This document shows positions 25,792 to 37,114 of a stretch of 64,000 nt of DNA, one piece after another (the first letter of the stretch is position 1; each line of letters opens with the position of its first letter). The position numbers and the translations under genes are program-made. Location of the stretch: positions 1,798,001 to 1,862,000 of the forward strand of contig NZ_CP041405.1 in the NCBI RefSeq assembly GCF_007066085.1. The letters are read 5' to 3'. Source of the DNA: Paenibacillus thiaminolyticus. Lineage in GTDB: Bacteria > Bacillota > Bacilli > Paenibacillales > Paenibacillaceae. Below the pieces are notes generated by a model. It made no database searches. It worked only from the letters and a program-made list of their open reading frames with translations, and had not been told where the DNA came from.

Positions 25792-26763
25792 TTATTGGGA
25801 CAGGCGGGTTGCCAGCTCGTACAGCTCCATATTGAATTCTTTTTTCGTGTTGACGACCTTGTCAATATCGGTTGCGACCAACTCGCCACGGATCATGCCG
25901 CATCCCTTGCCGGACTCGCCCTCCATCAGCTTGCGGACCGCGAAGTCGCCAAGGCGGCTCGCCAGAATCCGGTCGAAGGCGGTCGGCGTTCCGCCGCGCT
26001 GGATATGTCCCAGCACCGTAACGCGAGGCTCGACGGTCGGGCAGCGCTCGATGATGCCTTGAGCCACGTCTTCGCCGCGTCCTACCCCTTCGGCGACGAT
26101 GACGATGCTGTGGCGCTTGCCTGCTTCGAAGTTATGCTTCATACGCTGGGCTACTTCATCGATATCGAACGGCACTTCCGGCACCAGAATGGATTCCGCG
26201 CCGCTGGCCACACCGGCATACAACGCGATGTCGCCGCAGTGGCGGCCCATAACTTCGACGACAGAGGAGCGCTCATGGGAGCTCATCGTGTCGCGCAGCT
26301 TGTTCACCGCATCGACCACGATGCTGACGGCCGTATCGAAGCCGATCGTATAATCGGTATACGAGATGTCATTATCAATCGTTCCCGGAAGGCCCATCGT
26401 CTTGATTCCCAGCTTACTGAGCTTGTTCGCGCCTTGATAGGAGCCGTCGCCGCCGATGACGATCAAGCCGTCGATGCCGTGAGCGCGCAGAATGTCCGCG
26501 CCCTTGCGCTGGCCTTCCTCCGTACGGAACTCCTGACAGCGTGCCGATTGCAGAATCGTGCCGCCGCGCTGGATAATGTCTCCGACGCTGCGCAGATCCA
26601 TCGGACGGATATCCTCATTCAGGAGGCCTTGATAGCCGCGCTGAATGCCGAAGACCTCGATTCCATTGAATAAGGCTGCCCGCACCACTGCGCGAATCGC
26701 CGCGTTCATACCTTGGGAGTCTCCCCCGCTCGTCAGGATAGCAATTTTTTTGACATCAGACAT
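25792..26763 (-). CDS. pfkA: ATP-dependent 6-phosphofructokinase
   Basis: A 323-residue enzyme that phosphorylates fructose 6-phosphate in glycolysis. ATP loop TSGGDSQGMNAAIRAVVR, GGDGSYQGA, catalytic PGTIDND, and MGRHCGD for the sugar phosphate. Length fits bacterial PfkA (about 320). The ribosome binding site AGGAGG overlaps the stop of ytpB 11 bp upstream, so the two are probably cotranscribed. The usual neighbours pyk and accAD are not here. Confidence 0.97.
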   Translation of the reverse strand: MSDVKKIAILTSGGDSQGMNAAIRAVVRAALFNGIEVFGIQRGYQGLLNEDIRPMDLRSVGDIIQRGGTILQSARCQEFRTEEGQRKGADILRAHGIDGLIVIGGDGSYQGANKLSKLGIKTMGLPGTIDNDISYTDYTIGFDTAVSIVVDAVNKLRDTMSSHERSSVVEVMGRHCGDIALYAGVASGAESILVPEVPFDIDEVAQRMKHNFEAGKRHSIVIVAEGVGRGEDVAQGIIERCPTVEPRVTVLGHIQRGGTPTAFDRILASRLGDFAVRKLMEGESGKGCGMIRGELVATDIDKVVNTKKEFNMELYELATRLSQ

Positions 26764-26774
26764 GTTGTTTCCTC

Positions 26775-27866
26775 CTAGTTCTCCTTATGCGTATGTTTAC
26801 GTATCCAACGACTGTTGACCCAGAAGAACAACCGCATCAACGGACTATTCCGCATCAATCGCCGGCATACGTCCTGCACCTCAGCTTGGTCTCGTACTTT
26901 GGGATCGGACAGATACAGCGCCAGAAGCCCTTCGATAATCATTCGGTGGAACCGTTCCTCCGGCAGCTTCTTCACCTGCTCCTTCGCCGCTTCCGCAATA
27001 TGGCCAATCCGGTTCACGACCGTAGATTGGTCCGGGTAGTAATGGCAGAAATTCAAGTCTCCGCCCACCCGGTCTTCCTCCTGATCAATCAAATAATCGA
27101 GCAGAATGTGAAGTCCGCATACATATGGAAAATAAGCTTCCCGGATAAGCCCGGCATCCTCCCTCGTTAGCCCGCCGTCTATAGATGCGGCGAACAATTG
27201 GAACACGCCGAGAGTAGATCCCGTCGCTGCGGCGAACTCATTCCACGTCAATTCCGGGAACTTGGCCTCATAGTCCCGCCACCAAGCCAGCAGCGCTTCT
27301 TCCCGCTTCGCCGGATCGATATGCTTGTACACCTGAAGATCGGTATACAACCCGACGAGCCAGACGATATCCGTGCGGGCGGCTTCGTAGCCGGGAAGCT
27401 GCGCGATACAGGTCCGGCACTTCTCGACCAGTCCCCGCAAATACCCGCCGTCATCCTTGTCTTCCCTCAGGGCGTAATAGTCTGCAAACGGGCGCTCGGG
27501 CTGGACTGCATCCAGCATCGATTGGTGCAGAAGCCGGAAATCATCCGGATCCAGCGAGGTGCTTCGGTCGCACAGATTATCCAAATAATCGCTTATCGTC
27601 TGAAAAGCTACAATCAACGGAATGATGATACCACGCGTCTCCGGCCGGATGGCGGCGTATACCGCACCGCCCTGACAGTGAAACTGCTTCGTGGCGATGC
27701 TGGCCAAGGCCTGTCTGCGCAGTTCTTCGTTCGGAATATTCTCTGCCCGCGCCCGCCAGGTATCCAGTTCGGAACGTACCCCCGGCAGGATGTATTTATA
27801 TACGCGGTGCATGAGCCGCAACGGCCCCCTTGGAGCCACTGAACGACTAAGCTTGTGATGGTCCAA
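26775..27866 (-). CDS. ytpB: Tetraprenyl-beta-curcumene synthase YtpB (DUF2600)
   Basis: A 363-residue terpene synthase of the YtpB family, which in Bacillus cyclises a C35 prenyl diphosphate to tetraprenyl-beta-curcumene, a precursor of spore-associated sesquarterpenes. ASIATKQFHCQGGAVYA, AFQTISDYLDNLCDR (an aspartate-rich DYLDN site) and GLHILLDYLIDQEEDRVGG are family hallmarks. I choose the TTG at 27866 (after GGGAGG, 6 bases), which matches the Bacillus N-terminus; the longest frame adds 29 residues. The cyclase SqhC and prenyltransferase HepST are not in the window. Confidence 0.88.
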   Translation of the reverse strand: MDHHKLSRSVAPRGPLRLMHRVYKYILPGVRSELDTWRARAENIPNEELRRQALASIATKQFHCQGGAVYAAIRPETRGIIIPLIVAFQTISDYLDNLCDRSTSLDPDDFRLLHQSMLDAVQPERPFADYYALREDKDDGGYLRGLVEKCRTCIAQLPGYEAARTDIVWLVGLYTDLQVYKHIDPAKREEALLAWWRDYEAKFPELTWNEFAAATGSTLGVFQLFAASIDGGLTREDAGLIREAYFPYVCGLHILLDYLIDQEEDRVGGDLNFCHYYPDQSTVVNRIGHIAEAAKEQVKKLPEERFHRMIIEGLLALYLSDPKVRDQAEVQDVCRRLMRNSPLMRLFFWVNSRWIRKHTHKEN

Positions 27867-27973
27867 GAATAACCTCCCGTTCTCCAGTCCTCCACCAGTG
27901 GATGCACTCATTTTAGCCAAAACTATTATATTACGAAGTGACTCTTTGCACAAACATTCCTGCGCCTATTTGC

Positions 27974-28291
27974 CTAGAGATGGCTTTTGGCGACAGTATC
28001 CTGCTGCACGCGGAACCATAGATGAAGATCGTTGATGATGCTGGCCAGCTCCGCGATATTCCAATTCAGACGGCAGGATGCCTCGAACCGTTCTTCCTCG
28101 TTCAGTTCGTGCTGAAGGGCGACAATGCGGCCCTCGAGCTGCTTCACCCGCTCCGGTATGCAGCTTCGGATGTCTTCCCAACGCGCGATGACCTCCGCCT
28201 GTTCAGTGAAGCTTAACGAATCCCAGGGCACGACCAGCACCGGGAGTTCAATGCCAAGCCGTTCATCCCGCTCGAAGCGATACCGATTCAT
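27974..28291 (-). CDS. Conserved small coiled-coil protein, unknown
   Basis: A 105-residue soluble, acidic protein. Residues 25-75 (SFTEQAEVIARWEDIRSCIP, then ERVKQLEGRIVALQHELNEE) should form helices with a coiled coil. No motif identifies it. The ATG follows GAGAGAGGTCGCAGGT. It lies 107 bp upstream of ytpB on the same strand, and codon use matches its neighbours. Confidence 0.6.
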   Translation of the reverse strand: MNRYRFERDERLGIELPVLVVPWDSLSFTEQAEVIARWEDIRSCIPERVKQLEGRIVALQHELNEEERFEASCRLNWNIAELASIINDLHLWFRVQQDTVAKSHL

Positions 28292-28405
28292 ACCTGCGAC
28301 CTCTCTCCTCCCGCTTTCTGTGCAGAAGCGACTTTTGCAGTTACTGTACCATTACGGGCCTGGAAAGTAAATGTCATCTGTCGCGAATCTCGCCCCGCAT
28401 CCCGT

Positions 28406-28434
28406 AAAAGCATGATATACTATAGCATGCTTTT
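28406..28434 (+). promoter_or_regulatory. Inverted repeat at the promoter of the MFS gene
   Basis: AAAAGCATG and CATGCTTTT are exact complements around ATATACTATAG. TATACT inside the spacer is a good -10 box, and the gene starts 36 bp downstream, so a repressor bound here would block transcription. Confidence 0.45.
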
Positions 28435-28470
28435 AATGATGCAATGCTTGACTTCGTGGGGGGAACCATC

Positions 28471-29664
28471 ATGTCGCAACCGATTGTGAAGAGCCGTGAC
28501 GCCCATTGGCTCCGTGCCTTTACCTTTTCCATCTTTATGGCGTCATCCGTCGTCGTATCCTATCTTCCGCTTTATTATCAGGCGCTCGGATTTACAAGCG
28601 TTCAGATTGGATTGCTCTATTCCATCGGACCGCTTATCTCCATCGTATCCAATCTGTTCTGGGGCTTAATCAGCGATCGGCTCGGCACATTGAAAAAAGT
28701 TCTGATTCTGCTGCTGTGCGCCCAAATCATCCTGTCGCTTATTCTTAGTCAATTCGCTTCGTTCGGATCGGTTGTCCCGATTCTTATCCTGTTCTATTTC
28801 TTTTATTTCCCGATATTCCCGCTGAACGACAGCTTCTCTATCGTGACGGCACAAGCTCAGGGCAAGAGCTTCATCGGCATCCGGGTGTTCGGCTCGATCG
28901 GATTCGCTGTCGCTGCCCTGCTGTTCGGTATGGTGCTGCGCACAGCAGGCGCCATCTATACCGTATGGGTGCTCGTATTCATCGGGGTCTTGTCGCTTGG
29001 CATCGCCTTCTTCCTGACGGACAAGCGGGCATCGCTGAAAAAAATGGAGTTCTCCGGGCTGTGGGCGGTGCTCAGACAACGCGAGGTGCTGTTGTTCTTC
29101 CTGTTCGTGCTGCTGCTCGCCATCGCGCACCGGTTGAACGAGGCCTTCCTTGGAGTGACGCTGACCGGACTCGGCGCGGACGAATCGCTCGTCGGCTGGG
29201 CCTGGATGCTGTCGGCCGTGAGCGAGATTCCAATCTTCTTCCTGCTCAACGCCTTCGGCGATCGCTTCAAGGAGCTCCCGCTGCTCGCTTTGTCCGGATT
29301 AACCTATGCGATCCGGCTGCTGCTCGTTGCCAATCTGCAGACCCCGGGCGCCATCGTGGCGACGCAGCTGATGCACAGCGTGTCCTTCGGTATTTTCTAT
29401 TTTGTCGCCGTCCGTTATATTAGCCGGGTTATTCCCGAAGAATACCGTTCCACGGGACTCGCGCTCTATACGATCGTATGGTCGAGCATCGCCGGTCTGC
29501 TGAGCGGCACGTTCGGAGGCATGCTGCTCGAAGCAAATGGCAAGGACATGGTCTTCCATGTCGGAGCAGCATTCGCCGTCGCCGCCTGCGCCGGCTTCCT
29601 CGCAATGGCCGTTCATTCCCGCTATGCTGAGACCGGGACGCGATGGCCGAGGCGACGCCGATAA
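28471..29664 (+). CDS. MFS transporter (MFS_1-like, PPP/LacY-type)
   Basis: A 397-residue, 12-segment transporter. The opening (RAFTFSIFMASSVVVSYLPL, then YYQALGFTSVQIGLL) with GLISDRLGTLKK as motif A matches the 3-phenylpropionate/nucleoside-type MFS_1-like group, as in Bacillus YwbF. Substrate unknown. The start is the ATG at 28471 after GGGGGGAACC; the longer frame starts nine codons earlier without a site. The C-terminus ends in a run of arginines. Confidence 0.82.
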   Translation: MSQPIVKSRDAHWLRAFTFSIFMASSVVVSYLPLYYQALGFTSVQIGLLYSIGPLISIVSNLFWGLISDRLGTLKKVLILLLCAQIILSLILSQFASFGSVVPILILFYFFYFPIFPLNDSFSIVTAQAQGKSFIGIRVFGSIGFAVAALLFGMVLRTAGAIYTVWVLVFIGVLSLGIAFFLTDKRASLKKMEFSGLWAVLRQREVLLFFLFVLLLAIAHRLNEAFLGVTLTGLGADESLVGWAWMLSAVSEIPIFFLLNAFGDRFKELPLLALSGLTYAIRLLLVANLQTPGAIVATQLMHSVSFGIFYFVAVRYISRVIPEEYRSTGLALYTIVWSSIAGLLSGTFGGMLLEANGKDMVFHVGAAFAVAACAGFLAMAVHSRYAETGTRWPRRRR

Positions 29665-29705
29665 TCTGTGGCAAGATGGCGGAAATTACGCCGTTCAAAC
29701 CATCA

Positions 29706-29874
29706 ACGCCAGGAAGCAGCAAGCCATTTGGAGATGTCGGCTGCCAGGCCGCAGCTGGCATTGGGAGGCGTCGCTGCCCAGGCCGCAGCTAGCATCGAGA
29801 GGTCCTGCTGCCGAGGCCGCATTTCGCACAGAGAGGCTCTGCTGCCATGTCGCGGCAACTCTTTGAGCGCTGTC
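29706..29874. repeat. Tandem array, five units of 33-34 bp
   Basis: Units begin near 29706, 29740, 29773, 29807 and 29841. The consensus is about GCTGCCNAGGCCGCAGCT followed by NGCATTGNGAGGNGTC. Outer units are more diverged. The array fills the gap behind the MFS gene; nothing else was recognised in 29665-29930. Confidence 0.75.
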
Positions 29875-29932
29875 AGATCGCTCTACGCCGAGGGGAAGCG
29901 TCGTGGTCACTCCGACTGTAAAGCGGAAATCG

Positions 29933-29961
29933 TTGCAATCCGGCAGAGCGGCCCGTATAAT
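29933..29961 (+). promoter_or_regulatory. Promoter of the nitroreductase gene
   Basis: TTGCAA (29933-29938), 17-bp spacer, TATAAT (29956-29961). The start codon is 124 bp further on, giving a long 5' UTR that includes the TTTGAAC element. Confidence 0.7.
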
Positions 29962-29972
29962 ATGATCAGGTC

Positions 29973-29989
29973 TTAGTACGTGGTACTAA
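29973..29989 (+). promoter_or_regulatory. Perfect operator-like palindrome TTAGTAC-GTG-GTACTAA
   Basis: A 7-bp perfect inverted repeat with a 3-bp centre, placed at about +5 to +21 relative to the predicted transcription start, a repressor position. Redox-sensing MarR/DUF24 regulators (YodB type) of Bacillales control nitroreductase genes through AGTA-rich palindromes, so this is a candidate site; the regulator is not in the window. Confidence 0.65.
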
Positions 29990-30032
29990 ATGATGCGCAA
30001 CGCAATACTTGCAAAGAGCAGTGCAGGTCAAA

Positions 30033-30064
30033 CCAGAGACGGACTTTTTGAACAACCTCTTATA
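30033..30064 (+). repeat. Copy of the short TTTGAACAACCTCTTA element
   Basis: GACGGACTTTTTGAACAAC followed by CTCTTATA matches the end of the element at 3059-3083 and lies just before a ribosome binding site in both places. Confidence 0.45.
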
Positions 30065-30085
30065 CAGCGAAGGAGAAATGATACG

Positions 30086-30736
30086 ATGACGTTATATGAT
30101 ACCGTGAAGGAAGTCATTCACAGCCGCCGAAGCGTCCGCCGCTTTACGGAGCAACCCGTCGCCGTCGAAGACCTGAAGGAACTGATCGACTGCGCGCGGT
30201 ATGCGCCAAGCGATACGAATTCGCAGACGTGGGAATTCATTGCAGTCATGAACCGGGAGCAGATTCGCCGGATCGAGCAGATGACTTGGGACGCGCTGCA
30301 CGCCAAGGCGGCCGAAGCGGAAGAGCGGGGCCTCGCCAAGGAAGCCCGCCTGCTCGTCAAGTCGTTCGGCCCTTATGCGACCGCCTTCTCCGAAGCGCCC
30401 GTCCTGATCATCGGACTGGCGACGCCTTATACGTCCAAGTTCCGCGAACGGATCTTCGATCCGATTCAATTCGTGCCGGAGTCCGTATGGGAGGAAGAAG
30501 GCATTAAGAGCAGTTGTCTCGCGCTGCAAAATCTGATGCTCGCCGCCCATGCGCGCGGATTGGCGACCTGCCCGATGACCGGGCCCGTGCTGCTCGCCGC
30601 CAATCCGATCAAATCACTGCTTGACATTCCGCCGGACCGGCAGGTCAATATGGTGCTTTCGCTTGGCTATGCCGCAGATACGCCAGCCAAGCTTCCACGC
30701 AAGCCCGTCGAAGAGATTCTCCGCATTATCGAATAA
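30086..30736 (+). CDS. Nitroreductase-family oxidoreductase
   Basis: A 216-residue FMN enzyme using NAD(P)H. HSRRSVRRFTEQPV near the start binds FMN phosphate, ARYAPSDTNSQTWEF is the second flavin contact, and GLATCPMTG with LSLGYAAD completes the fold. The family reduces nitroaromatics, quinones or flavins. The ATG at 30086 follows AAGGAG; the longer frame runs upstream through the dispersed element and is not credible. The operator above suggests induction by electrophiles. Confidence 0.9.
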   Translation: MTLYDTVKEVIHSRRSVRRFTEQPVAVEDLKELIDCARYAPSDTNSQTWEFIAVMNREQIRRIEQMTWDALHAKAAEAEERGLAKEARLLVKSFGPYATAFSEAPVLIIGLATPYTSKFRERIFDPIQFVPESVWEEEGIKSSCLALQNLMLAAHARGLATCPMTGPVLLAANPIKSLLDIPPDRQVNMVLSLGYAADTPAKLPRKPVEEILRIIE

Positions 30737-30764
30737 TCGCTTGCGATGATTCCTTCTTTTATAC

Positions 30765-30817
30765 AGACAAGCTCCTCGGCCTCCTTTCAGACGAATAGGC
30801 TGAGGGGCTTGTCTTTA
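30765..30817. terminator. Terminator between nitroreductase and AraC genes
   Basis: AGACAAGC(T)CCTC and GAGGGGCTTGTCT form a long stem with CGGCCT/AGGCTG inside, between convergent stop codons, followed by TTTAT. Confidence 0.75.
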
Positions 30818-30844
30818 TGTTTTCCTCCCCAATTGGATTGCGCA

Positions 30845-31759
30845 TCAGCTCTTCTTAGCGGCCCAGCCCATAACGTTCATCGCATCCGGCAGCAGCATCC
30901 GTTCTTGCTCGTCCGGCTTGTAAGGCAGGCGCCCGTACATCTGGCGGAACTGGACCGGTGTCATATGCTCCTGCTGCTTAAAGCGCTGGATGAAATAGCT
31001 TGCATGCCGGAACCCTGCCTCCTTGCCCACATGAGCGACAGCCATGTCCGGGCAGCTGATCAGGAGCTGCTTCGACTTCCGGATGCGAAGCCGGTTCACA
31101 TATTGCAGCGGCCGCAGGCCGAAGGTGCGGCGGAACAGCGTGCAGACGTACTGCGGCGATACTTGCAGCCGATCTGCCATCTGCTGCAAGGAGACATCCT
31201 CCTGATAATGCTCGTGAATCCACTCGAGCAGCGGGGCCAGCGGCTGGACGCCTGACTTGCGATGCAAGCCCCTGTCATGCCGGCCGCATTCGGACCATGC
31301 CATCATCAACTCATAAGCCAATGCGGACAAGCGGGGTCCATGGCCGCCGCTCGCCCGGTCCAACCAGGAGATCGCGCCCCGAATGAGCGCCAGCGTCTGC
31401 TCCGGGTCACCGACCGTCATGGCGGCCGAATGGTGAACATGCACCATCGAGGTCAGTTCCTGAGCCAGCGCTCCGTGATAACCGAGCCAATAGATGCCCC
31501 ACGGCTCCTCCAGCGGCCGATAGACATGCGGCACATCCGGGTACAGCAGCACCCCTTGTCCCGGACCGATCTCCACTGCCGGACCGCCGCCTTTCCATTG
31601 GAACATGCCTCTTCCTGTCGTGCATTGCAGCCACTGATAATCCGGGTAACCGTGCGGGCGGATCGTCTCCAGTTGGTTCGTCCAGCTCCCCACCGTCGTT
31701 ACGACCAGAGGAAGCAGACGCTCTTCGTCTGTCAGAATGGGGAAATGAATGCTGTCCAA
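30845..31759 (-). CDS. AraC-family regulator, probably of beta-galactosidase
   Basis: A 304-residue regulator with an N-terminal cupin sensor (about 20-150, with GQGVLLYPDVPHVYRPL) and a C-terminal pair of helix-turn-helices (about 195-290; VSLQQMADRLQVSPQYVCTL and GKEAGFRHASYFIQRFK). This is the layout of sugar-responsive AraC regulators. It is divergent from the beta-galactosidase gene with 173 bp between, so it most likely controls it. Confidence 0.9.
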   Translation of the reverse strand: MDSIHFPILTDEERLLPLVVTTVGSWTNQLETIRPHGYPDYQWLQCTTGRGMFQWKGGGPAVEIGPGQGVLLYPDVPHVYRPLEEPWGIYWLGYHGALAQELTSMVHVHHSAAMTVGDPEQTLALIRGAISWLDRASGGHGPRLSALAYELMMAWSECGRHDRGLHRKSGVQPLAPLLEWIHEHYQEDVSLQQMADRLQVSPQYVCTLFRRTFGLRPLQYVNRLRIRKSKQLLISCPDMAVAHVGKEAGFRHASYFIQRFKQQEHMTPVQFRQMYGRLPYKPDEQERMLLPDAMNVMGWAAKKS

Positions 31760-31860
31760 TCGTCCCCCTCCTTGTCATGGAAATATCGAATTCTTTCATA
31801 TTATTATATCCATTATAAAATCGTTAGATTGAAATGCAATGGATCACGGTCCTATCATAG

Positions 31861-35079
<3,219 letters not shown>

Positions 35080-35086
35080 CTGATAC

Positions 35087-35121
35087 AGGAACGGGGCCGA
35101 TAACCGCGGCTCCGTTCCTTA
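35087..35121 (+). terminator. Terminator of the beta-galactosidase gene
   Basis: AGGAACGG and CCGTTCCT enclose a GC-rich loop with GCCG/CGGC pairing. The T-run is weak. Confidence 0.5.
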
Positions 35122-35314
35122 TGCGTCCGCCGGACCCATAGCTCAGTTGCAACAATCGGCTAGCGCCGGCTTAGACGATAAATGCCTGCGTTCTGTTCCT
35201 CCCTTCCCCTGGCTCGTCGTTCCCGGAACACACGCTTTACGTGCTCCGGCACATAGAAAAACCTTGAATGATGCGTGATTTTGAAGAACTGATAGCTCCG
35301 AGTCCTTAATACCA

Positions 35315-35600
35315 GTTCCCCGTCGCGCAGAAAGTTTCAGTGAGTCCTGGTGCTCCCCTGTCTCCTATAAGCGCTATCCCTGTAACGCAGGAGGTCGAAA
35401 AATTTACAGAGTAATGGGCTTACATTCCGTATCCCTTCAACGCAGGAGTCCAACTGTTAGCCTTACTTCCGCGCTGCTTATGAATGATATCCCCGTCGCG
35501 CAGGAGGTCGAATAATCCGCTCAGCTACGGGCTTATTAAGTGTATCCCTGTAACGCAGGAGAGCAACTTATAACCTTACTTCCACGCTCCTTATGCACGG
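35315..35600. repeat. Tandem array of 55-60 bp units forming a 113-bp higher-order repeat
   Basis: Cores of the form TATCCCYGTAACGCAGGAG start at 35315, 35375, 35430, 35488 and 35543, with a decayed one at 35601. The two halves 35375-35487 and 35488-35600 match each other over 113 bp, so a two-unit block was duplicated. Each core is a CCTG...CAGG dyad. No coding frame explains it. Positions 35122-35314 hold nothing I can recognise. Confidence 0.75.
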
Positions 35601-35759
35601 TATCGCAGTGATTCAGAATACTGCAAGAAACTGTTTATGCTTGGTCTTGAAAATTCATGTTTCTTACATACAAGGGTATAAATTGACTTCTTCAATTAAG
35701 TTAGGTGTTATTGCAAGTTGAGAAGTGAGGTAAGGACGAAGAGGCAATCATGACTGCTG

Positions 35760-36083
35760 GGGATATTGAGCGTAAGGCATTACGGAGGCAGCATGAACGG
35801 CAGGGATATCGAATATAAGGAATCGCGGACGCTTCCCTGATCGACAGGGATAATCAACATAAGGACCTACGAAGACTTCCATGAACGACGGGAATAGTGA
35901 ACATAAGGAACCGCAGAGGTTTCCCCGATCGACCGGATACTGAACAGCTTCATGAGCCACAGGGATATCATGCGTAAGGCGTTGCGGAAGCTTCATGACG
36001 GGGATAGTGAACATGTGGAATTGCGAAGGCATCATGCAGCCGCAGAAGCGTCTGACCAGCTGGATAAAAATATATGGCACTGC
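35760..36083. repeat. Tandem array of about 7.5 units, 43-44 bp period
   Basis: Units starting GGGATA(T/G)(T/C)GAACATAAGG begin at 35760, 35803, 35847, 35890, 35934, 35962 and 36001, with part of another at 36061. The fifth unit is shortened. A 110-codon minus-strand open frame across it is a by-product. The array lies between the beta-galactosidase gene and the cold shock gene. Confidence 0.78.
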
Positions 36084-36157
36084 GCTCTAACTAGAAAGTA
36101 AGGTATCGCTTCGGACAGGCCGAACCCCAACCGCCTTCCCTGCTCATCAACCCGTTC

Positions 36158-36192
36158 AAAAAAACAGCCCTGACCAGAGAGGTCAGGACTGT
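36158..36192 (-). terminator. Terminator of the cold shock gene
   Basis: On the minus strand CAGTCCTGACC and GGTCAGGGCTG form the stem, followed by seven T. Confidence 0.88.
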
Positions 36193-36247
36193 TGGGTCGT
36201 GCTATTGTACACTATTTATAAATGAAGGGCCCGTCGTGGGCATTTCA

Positions 36248-36445
36248 TTATAATTTAATGACATTAGCAGCTTGTGGACCACGGTTTCCTTCGGAAATTT
36301 CGAATTCTACCGCTTGGCCTTCATCCAAGCTCTTGAATCCATCGCCTTGGATTGCGGAGTAGTGCACGAATACATCGTCACCGTCTTCCACTTGAATGAA
36401 TCCGTAGCCTTTTTCTGCGTTGAACCATTTTACAGTACCTTTCAA
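36248..36445 (-). CDS. Cold shock protein (CspA family)
   Basis: A 65-residue OB-fold RNA chaperone. [12 protein letters not shown] (RNP1) and DVFVHYSAI (RNP2) are the nucleic-acid binding motifs, and the ending [10 protein letters not shown] is usual. The start is a TTG (36445), eight bases after AGGAGG; the longer frame runs into the 5' UTR. Such proteins melt mRNA structures in the cold. The gene is monocistronic. Confidence 0.95.
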   Translation of the reverse strand: MKGTVKWFNAEKGYGFIQVEDGDDVFVHYSAIQGDGFKSLDEGQAVEFEISEGNRGPQAANVIKL

Positions 36446-36649
36446 ATTCAAAACCTCCTCACATAATCCACCCTTACAGGTGAATAATGTAATTATACTG
36501 GAGGCGTATGTGGAACGCAACTTTTTTTTGCCAATTCAATTTGATTTTCGCTCACGGCCTGGGTTATCATGATCGTTACAAGGATGCGACACGAAGGCAG
36601 GCGCTGAATGCAAGCCCTGTCCCGGCAACGCAGAAATGAGGTTTTCACA

Positions 36650-36883
36650 ATGATGAAAAAGCATGTCATCTACAAGCATGACAAATGGAACATGTTGACG
36701 GTCGAAGTGCAGGGCCGTCATATCGTATTGCGCGAGATATCCGATCAATGGGGAGAAGAGTGCCACAACTTCCTTAGCCGTCCTGCACTGATGCAGTGGG
36801 CAGAGCAGCGTTTCCCGAAGGAAAACTACGCAGGCAAGGAAGAAGATTGGCAGAGCATTATGGATGCGTTCAAGCAAGTCTAA
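36650..36883 (+). CDS. Small conserved protein, unknown
   Basis: A 77-residue soluble protein starting MMKKHVIYKHDKWNML, with WGEECHNFLSRPALMQWAEQ in the middle. No known domain was recognised. The length and the tryptophan-rich C-terminal helices suggest a small regulatory or adaptor protein. The ATG follows TGAGGTTTTCACA. Codon use matches its neighbours, which supports it being real. Confidence 0.6.
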   Translation: MMKKHVIYKHDKWNMLTVEVQGRHIVLREISDQWGEECHNFLSRPALMQWAEQRFPKENYAGKEEDWQSIMDAFKQV

Positions 36884-36934
36884 GCTTGCTTCGCGTCCAC
36901 GGTATTATATCAGTTCGAAGAAGGCAGGTCGCTT

Positions 36935-37114
36935 ATGAATTCGTCTACCAATATTATTTTCATCATTTTGGCATTCTCGCTCGGAGCGATACTTGTATGG
37001 AAAAAGGATAGTGTGCCGCCTGCCCTTCGCCGCCCGATGGCTATTGCGGCGCTCCTGTTCCTTGTCTTTGCCTTTTTCCTGGTTGTCTATTCCTTCTGGA
37101 CCGCCGGCACATAG
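36935..37114 (+). CDS. Small two-segment membrane protein
   Basis: A 59-residue protein below common size cut-offs. It has hydrophobic segments at about 7-21 (IIFIILAFSLGAILVW) and 38-55 (AALLFLVFAFFLVVYSFW), joined by a basic loop (KKDSVPPALRRP). AAGGCAGG lies upstream of the ATG. It follows the 77-residue gene by 51 bp. Function unknown. Confidence 0.5.
   Translation: MNSSTNIIFIILAFSLGAILVWKKDSVPPALRRPMAIAALLFLVFAFFLVVYSFWTAGT

Noticed and set aside
35748..36080. 110-codon minus-strand frame
   Set aside because: Spans the 43-bp tandem array and shows irregular repeats with no fixed codon phase.
35315..36083. Possible CRISPR array
   Set aside because: Repeat units are degenerate, adjacent without unique spacers of constant length, and no cas genes are present.
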